This document shows, in pieces, positions 1-9,577 of a DNA stretch of 64,000 nucleotides (its first letter is position 1; every line of letters begins with the position of its first letter). The stretch spans positions 44,252 to 108,251 of the forward strand of contig CALXWJ010000017.1 of NCBI GenBank assembly GCA_944392335.1, in the 5' to 3' direction. This DNA comes from an uncultured Clostridia bacterium. GTDB taxonomy: Bacteria; Bacillota; Clostridia; UBA1381. The notes below the pieces were generated by a model. It had not been told where the DNA came from. It saw only the letters and a list, made by a program, of their open reading frames with translations, and ran no database searches. Position numbers and translations under genes: made by a program.

Positions 1-2
1 AA

Positions 3-476
3 GCGTTTCCGAAAAGTGAAAGAAAACCATTTTCAATCATCACTCAAAAACAAAAAGAAGGAACAGTTGACATACTTTCAATTGAGGACGAAACTAATGA
101 ATTTATCGGTGAAGCAATAGCTGCAAAATATAAAGATTTGGTTTTACTTGATTATTTTGCTGTTGATCCGGGAAAACGAAGTGCCGGATATGGCTCTTTG
201 GCATTAAATTTATTACAGGAAAAGTATGATAAAAAAAGATTTATATTGGAAATAGAACGCGATGATATTGAATGCGGCAATAAAGAACAAAGAATTAAAA
301 GAAAAAAATTTTATTTAAAGAACTCAATGCAGCTTATGGATTACAATGTTTGTCTTTTCGGAGAGGAAATGAACATACTGACATATCAATGTAATGTGTC
401 TTTTGAAGAATACTACAGCATCTATTTGAATGTATTTGGTGAAAAGGCGGCAAAAAATGTATATCTCTTAGATTAA
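3..476 (+). CDS. GNAT-family N-acetyltransferase, 5' end outside window
   Basis: The reading frame is open from position 3 to the stop at 474-476, so the gene starts upstream of the window and about 157 codons are visible. The segment DYFAVDPGKRSAGYGSLAL has the form of acetyl-CoA-binding motif A of GNAT acetyltransferases (V..x.R..G.G), preceded by a beta strand (DLVLLDYFAV) and followed by an IE/ER strand. These enzymes transfer an acetyl group from acetyl-CoA to an amine; the substrate cannot be told from sequence. An internal ATG at 138 would give a protein lacking the first strands of the fold and is not the real start. The gene converges on ldh, and a shared hairpin separates them. Confidence 0.8.
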   Translation, partial: AFPKSERKPFSIITQKQKEGTVDILSIEDETNEFIGEAIAAKYKDLVLLDYFAVDPGKRSAGYGSLALNLLQEKYDKKRFILEIERDDIECGNKEQRIKRKKFYLKNSMQLMDYNVCLFGEEMNILTYQCNVSFEEYYSIYLNVFGEKAAKNVYLLD

Positions 477-513
477 TTATATAACCGCGGACAAGATGTC
501 CGCGGTTATATAA
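477..513. terminator. Bidirectional terminator between GNAT gene and ldh
   Basis: A perfect inverted repeat has arms 477-493 and 497-513, with a GC core (CCGCGGACA / TGTCCGCGG) and a 3-nt loop. It is followed by an A/T-rich tract on both sides. It lies between two convergent genes, so it probably ends both transcripts. Confidence 0.8.
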
Positions 514-562
514 AAATATGATTTATTTGTAGTCATTTTCAAATTCTGATATACATACCAAT

Positions 563-1507
563 TTATTCGATATCCAGTTCTTTGATCAATTCCCTCAAAG
601 TATAGGCGCTGTTATTCAAACCCTTCATTTCCTCCTTTGAAAACGGCACTTCAAGGACCTTTTCGATTCCAAGCCCTCCTACCTTTGTAGGCACCGACAA
701 AGCCACATCTGATATTCCGTACTGTCCGTCAAAGACACTTGAAACGGTAAGAATGGAATTTTCATCCCCGGCAATACATTCAACAATTCTTTCCACCGCG
801 ACGGCTATCCCATAAAATGTCGCACCCTTTTTTTCTATTATTTCATATGCAGAATTTTTAACGTTTTCGTACATTTCTTTTAAATCATCCTGTGAACACT
901 TACCTGTTGCCGCGCAAAATTCCTGCATTGACATACCGCCTATATTTGTTATGCTCCAGGCGGCGACTTCACTGTCGCCATGTTCACCGATAATATAGGT
1001 ATGGCAATTTCTTGCATCGATTCCGGTTTTTCTGCTTATGAGATATTTCAAACGTGATGTGTCAAGAACCGTTCCCGAACCGAGAACCTGATTTTTCGGC
1101 AGCCCGGAAACCTTATAACTTACATAGGTCAATATATCCACCGGATTTGTTACAGTCAATAATATTACGTCATCCGGAGCGTATTTCATTATATTTTCCG
1201 TGATGCTTTTTATTATTGAAGCATTTTTCTTTAATAAATCCAGCCTGCTTTCTCCGGGAGATTGATTTACTCCCGCCGTAATCACTACGATATCCGCATT
1301 TTTACATTCTGCGTAATCACCTGCAAAAACGTTTACCGGTTTTTTTAAAGCAACACCGTGAGCAATATCCATTGCATCACCTTCCGCTTTATCTTTATTT
1401 ATATCAATGATTACAATTTCCGAAAACAATCCACCCAGCATAATCGTATATGCCGTGGTGGATCCTACAAATCCGGCTCCTACTATTACTATCTTTCCTC
1501 GAAACAT
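563..1507 (-). CDS. ldh: L-lactate dehydrogenase
   Basis: This cytoplasmic NAD-dependent enzyme interconverts pyruvate and L-lactate and regenerates NAD+ in fermentation. The 314-residue length is normal for the family. The N-terminal Rossmann motif GAGFVGSTTAY is followed by an NAD-ribose Asp (VIIDINKDKAEG). The substrate loop GVNQSPGESRLDL has Gln at the specificity position, which marks lactate rather than malate dehydrogenase, and a catalytic Arg. The motifs TNPVDILTY and GEHGDSEVAAWS (proton-relay His) follow. An AAGAAAGGCGGG ribosome binding site lies a few bases before the ATG. It is monocistronic and ends at the shared hairpin with the upstream acetyltransferase. Confidence 0.95.
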   Translation of the reverse strand: MFRGKIVIVGAGFVGSTTAYTIMLGGLFSEIVIIDINKDKAEGDAMDIAHGVALKKPVNVFAGDYAECKNADIVVITAGVNQSPGESRLDLLKKNASIIKSITENIMKYAPDDVILLTVTNPVDILTYVSYKVSGLPKNQVLGSGTVLDTSRLKYLISRKTGIDARNCHTYIIGEHGDSEVAAWSITNIGGMSMQEFCAATGKCSQDDLKEMYENVKNSAYEIIEKKGATFYGIAVAVERIVECIAGDENSILTVSSVFDGQYGISDVALSVPTKVGGLGIEKVLEVPFSKEEMKGLNNSAYTLRELIKELDIE

Positions 1508-1955
1508 TATTAGCCCGCCTTTCTTTTAAAATAATATACTTTATTTTTTCCCAAAAAAAGAAAAATATTCGATACAGTAAAGCATATTAAAATACGATCG
1601 ATAAAAATATACCCTTTAATAATTCTCATCCACAACATCAATATTAAAATAATATTTTTCATCATCAGACAATTTTATTCCATTATCTTAATATATATTA
1701 TGTTTTTATCCTATGACATCATCTGCCGAAAATATTATTTTATTGCAGTCATTAAATACGGCAATGCATAAATATACTTATACAAATATCTCTCAAAGAT
1801 AATTATTGATATAAATAACGATATGCAAATAAATTAACAATATATTTACATAAAAACTAATTTTTCATTGTTGACTAATTGAGTAAAATCACGTATAATA
1901 TATGGTGGTGAAAATTCGACATATTTTTACCATAACATAAATGGAGGTAATGTTT
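1508..1955. other. Intergenic region between ldh and activase
   Basis: This is about 450 bases of very AT-rich DNA between divergent genes. It holds the ribosome binding site of ldh at the left edge and the promoter and ribosome binding site of the dehydratase activase at the right edge. I see no credible ORF and no strong hairpin in between. Confidence 0.6.
1871..1899 (+). promoter_or_regulatory. Sigma-A promoter of activase gene
   Basis: TTGACT (1871-1876), a 17-nt spacer and TATAAT (1894-1899) form a near-consensus vegetative promoter about 57 bases before the chosen start codon of the activase. Confidence 0.8.
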
Positions 1956-4900
1956 ATGCCCGAAGTATATAAACTTGGAATAGACGTTGGTTCCACTACC
2001 GTTAAAGTGGTAGTGACCGATAAACATAATGATATAAAACACTCTGAATACATGCGTCATTATTCGGATATCAAAAGTACGGTAATGACAATTTTAACAA
2101 ACACAAAAAAAGCCATGGCAAGCTCCCAGATGCAGGTTGCCATTACGGGGTCCGGCGGATTATTGCTGTCAAAAATGCTTAACCGCAGCTTTGTTCAAGA
2201 GGTTATTGCAACAAAAAAAGCGGTTGAAGTATTCCTTCCCGGGACGGATGTGGTGATCGAGCTCGGCGGTGAAGACGCAAAAATCTTGTATCTTACACAC
2301 GGTCACGAACAAAGAATGAACGGAACATGCGCAGGCGGTACCGGTTCCTTTATAGATCAGATGGCGGTCCTTTTAAAAACCGATGCAAGCGGTTTAAATG
2401 AGCTCGCAAAAAATCACAAGACTATATACCCAATAGCGGCACGCTGCGGTGTATTTGCAAAGTCTGATGTTCAGCCTTTATTAAACGAAGGGATATCAAA
2501 AGAGGATGTTGCGGCTTCGATCTTTCAGGCCGTAGTAACACAGACCATAAGCGGTCTTGCACAAGGAAGACCTATACGCGGTAAGGTAGTATTTCTGGGA
2601 GGCCCTCTTTTCTTCCTTTCACAGCTTCGGGAACAATTTAAAATATCTCTTGAAGGAAAGGCTTCGGGCTTTGATATCCCCAATGATGCTCAATTATTTA
2701 TTGCAAAAGGCGCTTCTCTTTTTGCGGACGGAAAAATTACCACAGCAGACGAGCTTATAAACACATTGCACTCGGCCCCGCATGTTGAGGCTGAGATCAC
2801 AAGAATGCCGCCGCTTTTTGAAACGGAGGAAGAAAAGGCAGAATTCGATCTGCGCCATAATAAAGATACCGTCGCAAAAGGCAGTATATCCGATGCAACG
2901 GGTAAGCTGTACCTTGGGCTTGACGTAGGCTCGACCACCATCAAAGCGGCATTGATCGATGAAAATAATAATTTGTTATATACGCATTATTCCAAAAATC
3001 AAGGAAATCCCATTGGATGTGCAGTCAATATCTTAAAAGACATATACTCAAAAATGCCTGAAAATTGCTATATTGCAAATGCCGGTGTTACCGGATACGG
3101 CGAAAACCTTCTAAAGGCCGCCTTTAATATTCCGATAGGTGAAATAGAAACAATAGCACACTACAAAGCCGCGGAGTTTTTCTGCCCCGGAGTTGATTTT
3201 ATAATCGATATCGGAGGGCAGGATATGAAATGCATGAAAATCAAAGACGGCGTTATCGACTCGATCATGCTGAATGAAGCTTGTTCATCAGGCTGCGGAT
3301 CTTTTATCCAAACCTTTGCGGAATCTTTGGGTTATACAACTGAGGATTTTTCAAAAGAAGCTCTTCATGCAAAAAATCCCGTTGATTTAGGCACAAGATG
3401 TACCGTTTTTATGAACTCAAGAGTTAAACAAGCTCAAAAAGAAGGCGCCACAGTCGGTGATATAAGCGCCGGATTATCTTATTCTGTTGTGAGAAATGCT
3501 TTATATAAAGTAATAAAACTGCGCGATCCCGCGCTTATGGGTGAAAAAATTGTTGTTCAGGGCGGGACATTCTTAAATGACGCTATTCTTCGCGCCTTTG
3601 AACTTTTATTGGATAAGCATGTGATAAGACCAGATATTGCCGGTTTGATGGGCGCTTTCGGCTGTGCTTTGATCGCAAAAGAACGATACACGGGCGAAAA
3701 CGCGCATCTCCCCACACTTGAAGATCTTGACGTCTTTTCCTTTAAAAATTCTACCGCGCGATGCAAAGGATGTTCAAATGCCTGCCGTCTTACGATTACC
3801 GATTTCGGCAATAACAGAAAATTCATATCGGGTAACCGCTGCGAAAAAGGCGCGGGAAAAACCAAACAAAAGAACAACTATCCCGACTTGTTTGAATATA
3901 AATATAACAGGATCTTTGATTATAAACCTCTTGAAGAAAAGGATGCTCCCAACGGTGTTATCGGTATACCGAGAGTATTAAATATGTATGAAAACTATCC
4001 TTTATGGTTCACATTATTTACCGAACTCGGTTTTTCCGTAAAGCTGTCTCCTAAAAGTACTCATGAGATATATGAAAAAGGTATTGAATCCATCCCTTCC
4101 GAATCCGCGTGTTATCCTGCAAAGCTTGTGCACGGTCACATCCAGGCTCTTGTTGAAGACGGCGTTACAAGGATTTTTTATCCGTGCGTTGCCTATGAAC
4201 AAATAGAATATGAAGATGCCGGCAATCACTTTAACTGCCCTATGGTAACATCTTACCCTGAAGTTATCCACAATAATATGGATATACTGCGGAATAAAAA
4301 AATAGATTTCATGTATCCGTTTGTTAATCTTGCAGACCGGCCATCCTTTAAAAAACAAATCGGAAAAACATTAAAGCAATTTGATTTTTCCCGCTCACAA
4401 ATAGATGCCGCCTGCGATAAAGCCTTCCAAGAGCTTGCCGCCTTTAAACAGGACATACGGAAAAAAGGTGAAGAGACCCTTAAATGGCTGGACGAAAATG
4501 ATGAACGGGGAATTGTTCTTGCGGGACGTCCCTATCATATTGATCCTGAAATAAATCATGGTATACCAAGTATGATCACATCTTTGGGATTTGCGGTATT
4601 GACAGAGGATTCAATAGCTCACCTTGGTCATTTGAAGCGGGATATACGTGTCGTGGATCAGTGGGCATATCATACAAGATTGTATGAGTCGGCTGCCGAA
4701 GTTATTAAAAACAACAGGCTTGAGTTAATACAGTTAAATTCTTTCGGCTGCGGTCTTGATGCGGTTACAACCGATCAGGTCCAGGAAATCCTGCAATCTC
4801 ATCAAAAAATATACACTTCGTTAAAAATTGATGAAGTATCAAATCTGGGAACGGCAAAGATAAGGGTTCGTTCATTGAAAGCCGCCGTTGTAGAAAGGGA

Positions 4901-6266
4901 GCAAAATCATTTTAATCCGAAAAAAATTGAAGATTATACAATAAACAGAGTACCCTTTACTCCAGTTGAAAGAAAAAAACACACTCTTATATTCCCTCAG
5001 ATGAGTCCTGTCCATTTCAGATTATTTGAGGCTGTATTGAATAATCATGGCTACAATGCTATATTATTGGACAAAGCTACCCCTGAAGATATTGAAGCGG
5101 GTCTTAAAAGTGTAAACAATGACGCCTGCTATCCATCTATTATAGTCACAGGCCAATTGATCAACGCTTTTGTATCGGGTAAATGCGATCCCAACAACAC
5201 ATCGGTAATGATAACTCAGACGGGAGGCGGCTGCCGTGCAACAAACTATATTGCTTTTATCAGAAAGGCCTTAAAGGATGCAGGTTATGCCAATGTTCCG
5301 GTCGTCAGTCTTAATTTTTCCGGACTTGAGGGCAATACCGGATTTAAAATCACTCCCTCACTGTTATTCGATCTGATCAACTGCTGTATTCTCGGCGATC
5401 TGCTTATGACCTGTTATAATTGTATATTGCCGTATGAGGTCAACAAGGGAGAAACCACGAGAGTTTACCGTGACTTGCTTTCAAAAATCTATACTCTTAT
5501 AATAAATAACAGCAAAGAAATAAAAAGGGCAAAAAATCTTATTGATGAGATAGTTAATACCTTTGATTCGATACCGATCAAAAAGACAAACAAACCAAAA
5601 GTCGGCGTAGTGGGAGAAATCCTTGTTAAATTCCACCCTGACGCCAACAATAATGTTATGCAGGTTATTGTTGATGAGGGCGGAGAGGCCGTTATGCCCG
5701 GATTACTCGATTTTATGCTTTATTGTTTTTACAATACCAATTTCCGGCACAAAAATCTCGGTCTTAAATCCTCGACAATGATCATATGCAATTTGGGGAT
5801 CAAAATTCTTGAATATATGAGAAAGCATATGGCAAATGCATTATTGGCAAATGAAAAGTTTCATGACCGTGCTCCTAAGCCCATCAAGGTACTTGCAGAC
5901 GGTGCAAAGGATGTTCTTCAGCTCGGGCACTGCAGCGGTGAAGGGTGGTTTCTTACGGGTGAAATGGTCGAACTAATTGAATCCGGCGTTCCCAACATAA
6001 TTTGCGTTCAGCCTTTTGCATGCCTGCCCAATCATGTTACCGGAAAAGGTATGATCAAAGAATTGAGACGCCTACACCCTCTTGCCAATATAGTCGCGAT
6101 AGATTACGATCCCGGAGCAAGTGAAGTTAATCAATTAAACAGGATCAAGCTCATGATGGCAATTGCCTTTGAAAATCTAAACAAGGAAGCAGAAATAGAT
6201 ACATCTAAAGAGGCAGAGCATCGGATGCCGAAAACCAATTCCAAATCTGTAGGCGTCCCGGTATGA
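1956..6266 (+). CDS. 2-hydroxyacyl-CoA dehydratase activase-type protein (large, two ASKHA domains plus HgdB-like part)
   Basis: The protein has about 1436 residues. Two ASKHA ATPase domains occur in tandem, with [10 protein letters not shown] near residue 9 and [10 protein letters not shown] near 322. Each carries the Cys region that in HgdC-type activases binds a bridging [4Fe-4S] cluster ([19 protein letters not shown]). The C-terminal two-thirds matches the DUF2229/HgdB-like region with several Cys motifs ([35 protein letters not shown]). Known members hydrolyse ATP to inject an electron into radical acyl-CoA dehydratases; the role of this long fused class is not established. I chose ATG 1956 because the GGAGGT at 1943-1948 is 7 nt upstream; ATGs at 1941 and 1950 overlap or crowd that site. 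The gene stands alone, before dut. Confidence 0.85.
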   Translation: MPEVYKLGIDVGSTTVKVVVTDKHNDIKHSEYMRHYSDIKSTVMTILTNTKKAMASSQMQVAITGSGGLLLSKMLNRSFVQEVIATKKAVEVFLPGTDVVIELGGEDAKILYLTHGHEQRMNGTCAGGTGSFIDQMAVLLKTDASGLNELAKNHKTIYPIAARCGVFAKSDVQPLLNEGISKEDVAASIFQAVVTQTISGLAQGRPIRGKVVFLGGPLFFLSQLREQFKISLEGKASGFDIPNDAQLFIAKGASLFADGKITTADELINTLHSAPHVEAEITRMPPLFETEEEKAEFDLRHNKDTVAKGSISDATGKLYLGLDVGSTTIKAALIDENNNLLYTHYSKNQGNPIGCAVNILKDIYSKMPENCYIANAGVTGYGENLLKAAFNIPIGEIETIAHYKAAEFFCPGVDFIIDIGGQDMKCMKIKDGVIDSIMLNEACSSGCGSFIQTFAESLGYTTEDFSKEALHAKNPVDLGTRCTVFMNSRVKQAQKEGATVGDISAGLSYSVVRNALYKVIKLRDPALMGEKIVVQGGTFLNDAILRAFELLLDKHVIRPDIAGLMGAFGCALIAKERYTGENAHLPTLEDLDVFSFKNSTARCKGCSNACRLTITDFGNNRKFISGNRCEKGAGKTKQKNNYPDLFEYKYNRIFDYKPLEEKDAPNGVIGIPRVLNMYENYPLWFTLFTELGFSVKLSPKSTHEIYEKGIESIPSESACYPAKLVHGHIQALVEDGVTRIFYPCVAYEQIEYEDAGNHFNCPMVTSYPEVIHNNMDILRNKKIDFMYPFVNLADRPSFKKQIGKTLKQFDFSRSQIDAACDKAFQELAAFKQDIRKKGEETLKWLDENDERGIVLAGRPYHIDPEINHGIPSMITSLGFAVLTEDSIAHLGHLKRDIRVVDQWAYHTRLYESAAEVIKNNRLELIQLNSFGCGLDAVTTDQVQEILQSHQKIYTSLKIDEVSNLGTAKIRVRSLKAAVVEREQNHFNPKKIEDYTINRVPFTPVERKKHTLIFPQMSPVHFRLFEAVLNNHGYNAILLDKATPEDIEAGLKSVNNDACYPSIIVTGQLINAFVSGKCDPNNTSVMITQTGGGCRATNYIAFIRKALKDAGYANVPVVSLNFSGLEGNTGFKITPSLLFDLINCCILGDLLMTCYNCILPYEVNKGETTRVYRDLLSKIYTLIINNSKEIKRAKNLIDEIVNTFDSIPIKKTNKPKVGVVGEILVKFHPDANNNVMQVIVDEGGEAVMPGLLDFMLYCFYNTNFRHKNLGLKSSTMIICNLGIKILEYMRKHMANALLANEKFHDRAPKPIKVLADGAKDVLQLGHCSGEGWFLTGEMVELIESGVPNIICVQPFACLPNHVTGKGMIKELRRLHPLANIVAIDYDPGASEVNQLNRIKLMMAIAFENLNKEAEIDTSKEAEHRMPKTNSKSVGVPV

Positions 6267-6324
6267 TTTCAAGAAATGTCAGGATGTATATAAAACACTG
6301 TTCTTAAAAGAAAGGATCTAACTT

Positions 6325-6828
6325 ATGAAAAAAATTGCAAAATTTGAAAAGGTATCTCTCCGACAGTTTGAATATTCCTGGAAGGATACATTTGGTGAAG
6401 GTGAAAATGTTTACAATGAAATCAAACTCCCTCATCGTGCCACATCAGGCTCGGCAGGCTATGATTTTTATTCGCCGCTGGATTTTTCACTTGCTCCCGG
6501 TGAATCAATCAAAATTCCGACAGGCATAAGAGCCAAAATAGCTGACGGATGGGTGCTGAAAATTTATCCGAGAAGCGGACTGGGATTTAAATACAGACTT
6601 CAGCTCAATAACACCGTTGGGATAATCGACAGCGACTATTACAGCTCCGATAACGAAGGGCATATATTCATTAAAATCACAAATGATTCCAAAGAAGGTA
6701 AAACATTGGAAGTAAAAAAAGGCGATGCTTTTGCTCAGGGAATTTTTATTGAATACGGTATCACCGTCGATGATGATGCCGACGGGGTAAGAAACGGCGG
6801 TTTCGGAAGCACGTCCTCGAGCCATTAA
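6325..6828 (+). CDS. dut: dUTP diphosphatase (trimeric dUTPase family)
   Basis: It hydrolyses dUTP to dUMP and pyrophosphate, keeping uracil out of DNA and feeding dTMP synthesis. The five dUTPase motifs can be followed: SGSAGYDFYSP (I), YPRSGLGFKY (II), GIIDSDYYSS (III, with the catalytic Asp), KGDAFAQGIF (IV) and RNGGFGSTS (V, the C-terminal arm). At 167 residues it is slightly longer than the minimal enzyme because of about 25 extra N-terminal residues. Motif III has YYSS where many members have YRGE, so it is a mildly divergent member. An AAAGGATCT ribosome binding site lies before ATG 6325. It is convergent with dpaB. Confidence 0.88.
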   Translation: MKKIAKFEKVSLRQFEYSWKDTFGEGENVYNEIKLPHRATSGSAGYDFYSPLDFSLAPGESIKIPTGIRAKIADGWVLKIYPRSGLGFKYRLQLNNTVGIIDSDYYSSDNEGHIFIKITNDSKEGKTLEVKKGDAFAQGIFIEYGITVDDDADGVRNGGFGSTSSSH

Positions 6829-6853
6829 ACAAATATAACACAAAACATGAAAA

Positions 6854-6905
6854 AAGACTGTTAAACATGCGTATTTTTACATACACATCATAACAGTCTT
6901 ATTTT
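6854..6905. terminator. Bidirectional terminator between dut and dpaB
   Basis: AAGACTGTTA (6854-6863) pairs with TAACAGTCTT (6891-6900). The + strand continues with ATTTT and the - strand with a T tract. It separates the convergent dut and dpaB genes. Confidence 0.75.
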
Positions 6906-6941
6906 CATTGCAATTGCTTATCTTTGGCAAAATCTATATGA

Positions 6942-7520
6942 TCAGCACAGTACCGGCTGGAATTGTTTTCCATCCAAAGCTGCTTTTACAGTATCCTGGA
7001 TTTTTGACATGTCTGCAACAAGGGAATTTGGTTTTTTTACATAATCATCCTGCCCAAAGGGGACAAAATACAGATTTTTATAATTTAACAAGGCTCCTAT
7101 ATTCTTTGCGGCATTTCCAAGTCCGTCATTTGTCGACACGGCAATAACAAGAGGTTTCTGATTCCTCAGATGCGCCTTAGCCGCCATTGTTACCGAACTG
7201 TCCGCAATTCCCAACGCAAGTTTTGCAAGAGTATTCCCGGTACACGGAGCAATTATCAGCACATCAAGATAACCCTTTGGCCCTATCGGTTCTGATTCTT
7301 TAATCGTCTTTATTATCTCATTGCCCGTGATTTCTTTTATTTTACTGCAAAAATCATTTGCTTCTCCGAATCTTGTGTCGGTGGAGAATGCTGTTTCACT
7401 CATAATCGGATAAATGACCGCGCCGGTATGTGAAAGCTCTTCCAGCTCTTTTAAAACCTTTTTAAAGGTACAAAACGATCCGCACAATGCAAAACCTATT
7501 TTTTTATCGGTTAACTCCAA
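6942..7520 (-). CDS. dpaB: Dipicolinate synthase subunit B
   Basis: Together with DpaA this flavoprotein-like subunit makes dipicolinic acid from dihydrodipicolinate in the mother cell during sporulation. The sequence GFALCGSFCTFKKV, the segment IIAPCTGNTLAKLALGIADS and VIAVSTNDGLGNAAKNIG are typical of SpoVFB/DpaB. The 192-residue length is normal. The start is TTG at 7520-7518 behind a GAAGAGGGGGTG ribosome binding site that lies inside the end of dpaA; the dpaA stop codon is only 3 nt upstream, as in an intact dpaAB operon. In the integrated state the gene is cut off from the dpaA promoter by the 13.9-kb element. No hairpin lies between the recombinase stop and this gene, so low read-through from the element is possible. 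Confidence 0.93.
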   Translation of the reverse strand: MELTDKKIGFALCGSFCTFKKVLKELEELSHTGAVIYPIMSETAFSTDTRFGEANDFCSKIKEITGNEIIKTIKESEPIGPKGYLDVLIIAPCTGNTLAKLALGIADSSVTMAAKAHLRNQKPLVIAVSTNDGLGNAAKNIGALLNYKNLYFVPFGQDDYVKKPNSLVADMSKIQDTVKAALDGKQFQPVLC

Positions 7521-7523
7521 ATC

Positions 7524-7604
7524 CTACACCCCCTCTTCAGCAATTATGTTGACAACGGTATCTTTAATTATTTTCCCTGATGTTATCGGGGCTACTCTTC
7601 CCGG
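7524..7604 (-). pseudogene. dpaA: 3' fragment of dpaA (last 24 residues plus stop), separated from the rest by the element
   Basis: Read on the - strand from 7604, the frame gives PG then RVAPITSGKIIKDTVVNI and ends IAEEGV-stop, which is the expected C-terminus of DpaA (family proteins end with LPGKVAP.T.G.II..T..N). The codon before CCG 7604-7602 is TAA, so the fragment has no start of its own. It joins in frame to the 5' part ending at 21488 if the element is removed at the shared CCCGG. It is therefore better read as a split gene than as decay: no frameshift or stop interrupts either part. Confidence 0.92.
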
Positions 7605-7627
7605 TTAGATTGTTATAAGTTGAAAAT
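7596..7627. other. Left attachment junction of the dpaA element
   Basis: The dpaA coding sequence stops matching the family at CCCGG (7600-7604). Just inside the element lies the arm ATAAGTTGAAAA (7615-7626). Its exact inverted copy is at the right junction. The spacing from core to arm fits half of a serine-integrase attachment site. Confidence 0.85.
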
Positions 7628-7631
7628 AAAA

Positions 7632-9152
7632 TTAATAAAAAATAAAATCGGCAGTTCTGCCCTCTAATACGATTTCTTGTATAACCTCTTTTGCAATCTT
7701 CTTTTTTGTTTCAATTGTAAAGTCTTGCCAGCCGGTTAAAATATAATCAATATCAAAATTCAGCGAACTTGCTTTGTTCGCTTTTAATTCCTGTTTTGCG
7801 ATTTCCTCTAAAATTTTATTTTTTTCACTATCCAACTTTTCTATATGCTGATTCAAGTATGATACACTAATATCGGAACCTTCTGCGATACTTTCGATAA
7901 TATTATTTATTTTCTTGTCAATATTTGCAATCTGAATTTTAAGCTCATTTATTTCGGGAGTATCACGAACAACCTCAACGCTTTTTAACTCCTTTAATTC
8001 TTCAAGTCTTGATAAAATCTCTGCTTCTGCAATTTCTTCCAAGTCTTTGACCGCAAGCATGGTTTTAGGATATGGACAAGAGTTGTTTTTTCTGCCTCTG
8101 CAATATAAATATTTATATTCCTTAACACTATTTTTATTTTTGTGTTTTTTAACATAATATGTATATCCGCATTTGCATTTTACCAAGCCTTGAAGCCATG
8201 ATAAGCTCCCTGTTCCAAGATTGGAATGATTTTTCTTCTTGTTAATCAAACCTTGCACATTCAGCCATAATGAAGGTTCTATAATTCCTTCATGCAGTCC
8301 CAATGATACAAAATCATTTTTTAAATTTGTAAATTTTGAACCTTTTCTTTTTTCCGTAGTTCCGTAAACATAACAGCCATATTTTCCGATATAATCTTCA
8401 ACAGGATTTGTCATTGTTCCGCCAAGTCCTTGAAGATAATTGTATATATCTGCATTAGCTTTTACATATACAGGATTTTTGAGCATTCTTGCGATAGCGG
8501 TTTCACACCATGGTCTGTTTCTTTTTGAAATGACCTTATCATTATTAAGGCCTCTCGCAATTTCACTCATACTTTTTCCATTGATGTAGTCATTAAATAT
8601 TTTTAAAAGAATCTTGCTTTCGTCTTTGTTTTCTTCAAATGTATATGTTTTAAGACCGTTTACGGTTGTTTCAATCTTATTATATCCAAATGGAGCGGGT
8701 CCGCCTAAATAAAAGCCTTTTTCACCTCTTGCATAATAGTTATCTTTTATTCTTTGCTGTATATTCTCTCGTTCCATTTCTGCAAACATCATAAGAATAT
8801 TTAAAATCATTTTTCCCATTTGTGTAGATGTGTCAAAATCTTCGGAACAGGAAACTAATTTTACTCCGTATTTTGAAAAATCTTGCTGCATTGATAAAAA
8901 ATCAATCAGAGAACGGCTGATTCTATCAAACTTATAGATTATAATTTTAGAAACAATCCCTTTTCTGACTTCATTCATCATTTCTTGAAATTGTGGTCTG
9001 TCTGTTGATTTTCCCGAATATCCTTTATCATAAAAAATGCTGAAATTCTCAGTATCAAGCTTCTTTTTACAATCGTTGATTTGAGTTTCAATGCTGATAC
9101 TGTCTCTTTTGTCAACCGATTGCCTTGCATAAATAACTTCAATTTTGTTCAT
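7632..9152 (-). CDS. Large serine recombinase of the dpaA element
   Basis: At 506 residues it has the full large-serine-integrase layout. A resolvase catalytic domain contains the nucleophile Ser in YARQSVDKRDS and the Arg-rich active-site segment KFDRISRSL; it runs to about residue 150. It is followed by a recombinase domain (GGPAPFGYNKI; SEIARGLN), a zinc ribbon (CKCGYTYYVKKH ... CRGRKNNSCPYP) and a C-terminal coiled coil. Such enzymes recombine attP x attB with a 2-bp crossover and need a directionality factor for excision. I place the start at ATG 9152-9150, 7 nt after AGGAG; the longer frame to 9224 has no ribosome binding site. The gene abuts the left att site, the usual position. Its role is probably excision and insertion at dpaA. 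Confidence 0.93.
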   Translation of the reverse strand: MNKIEVIYARQSVDKRDSISIETQINDCKKKLDTENFSIFYDKGYSGKSTDRPQFQEMMNEVRKGIVSKIIIYKFDRISRSLIDFLSMQQDFSKYGVKLVSCSEDFDTSTQMGKMILNILMMFAEMERENIQQRIKDNYYARGEKGFYLGGPAPFGYNKIETTVNGLKTYTFEENKDESKILLKIFNDYINGKSMSEIARGLNNDKVISKRNRPWCETAIARMLKNPVYVKANADIYNYLQGLGGTMTNPVEDYIGKYGCYVYGTTEKRKGSKFTNLKNDFVSLGLHEGIIEPSLWLNVQGLINKKKNHSNLGTGSLSWLQGLVKCKCGYTYYVKKHKNKNSVKEYKYLYCRGRKNNSCPYPKTMLAVKDLEEIAEAEILSRLEELKELKSVEVVRDTPEINELKIQIANIDKKINNIIESIAEGSDISVSYLNQHIEKLDSEKNKILEEIAKQELKANKASSLNFDIDYILTGWQDFTIETKKKIAKEVIQEIVLEGRTADFIFY

Positions 9153-9170
9153 CTTCATTCTCCTATATAA

Positions 9171-9208
9171 ATAGTGCGGCAATCCAATATGACTGATTAC
9201 CGCACTAT
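9171..9208 (-). promoter_or_regulatory. Hairpin in leader of the recombinase gene
   Basis: ATAGTGCGG (9171-9179) pairs with CCGCACTAT (9200-9208), and AATC pairs with GATT inside, around a 10-nt loop. The hairpin sits between the stop of the upstream small gene and the recombinase ribosome binding site. It has no T tract, so it is more likely a translation or RNA-stability control element than a terminator. Function is inferred. Confidence 0.5.
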
Positions 9209-9213
9209 AATTC

Positions 9214-9447
9214 TTACGATACACTTTTTTGAATAACTCGTATTATACGGTCTTTAATCTCTGTGTTTCGTTTTTCTTTTTGGGTTTTATTCAGTTTTGG
9301 AATATGAATCTTGACTGTTACCCCGTTTTTTACATATTCTTTGTACAATTCATATACTTCCTGCTGCTTTGTATGTTGCTGAATCGTTTGTTTATCGCAA
9401 CTGATATATGCCTTGTCTTGTGTTTGGCATAAAGTATCAGACAGCAT
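9214..9447 (-). CDS. Small protein co-transcribed with the recombinase (possible directionality factor or regulator)
   Basis: The protein has 77 residues, starting at ATG 9447-9445 behind AAAGGAG; the ORF can be extended to 9462 but that start overlaps the ribosome binding site. It is basic and mostly helical in its middle and C-terminal part (EVYELYKEYVKNGVTVKIHI, then IKDRIIRVIQKSVS). I recognise no domain. It lies 61 bp upstream of the recombinase start in the same direction and shares its promoter, a common place for recombination directionality factors and small accessory proteins of serine-integrase elements. That role is a guess from position. Confidence 0.7.
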   Translation of the reverse strand: MLSDTLCQTQDKAYISCDKQTIQQHTKQQEVYELYKEYVKNGVTVKIHIPKLNKTQKEKRNTEIKDRIIRVIQKSVS

Positions 9448-9479
9448 TTTTACTCCTTTCATGATATTTTACAAGCCTT

Positions 9480-9530
9480 ACTTTTCAAAGCTGTGTATGC
9501 GATTATAATACACAACTTTGAAAAAGTAAA
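9480..9530 (-). promoter_or_regulatory. Recombinase-operon promoter inside a 19/20-bp dyad operator
   Basis: On the - strand TTTACT (9525-9530), a 17-nt spacer and TATAAT (9502-9507) form a good sigma-A promoter. The -10 lies in the loop of a large inverted repeat with arms 9480-9498 and 9508-9527 that differ by one base and one extra T. A dyad of this size over a promoter is typical of an operator or a self-binding site. No obvious sigma-E or sigma-K promoter was seen for this operon. Confidence 0.7.
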
Positions 9531-9577
9531 CGGCATAAATTTATTTTTTATAAATTGTATTATTATTTGTGCTTGTC

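Noticed and set aside
563..1507. Malate dehydrogenase instead of lactate dehydrogenase
   Set aside because: The specificity loop has Gln (GVNQSPGE), not the Arg of malate dehydrogenases.
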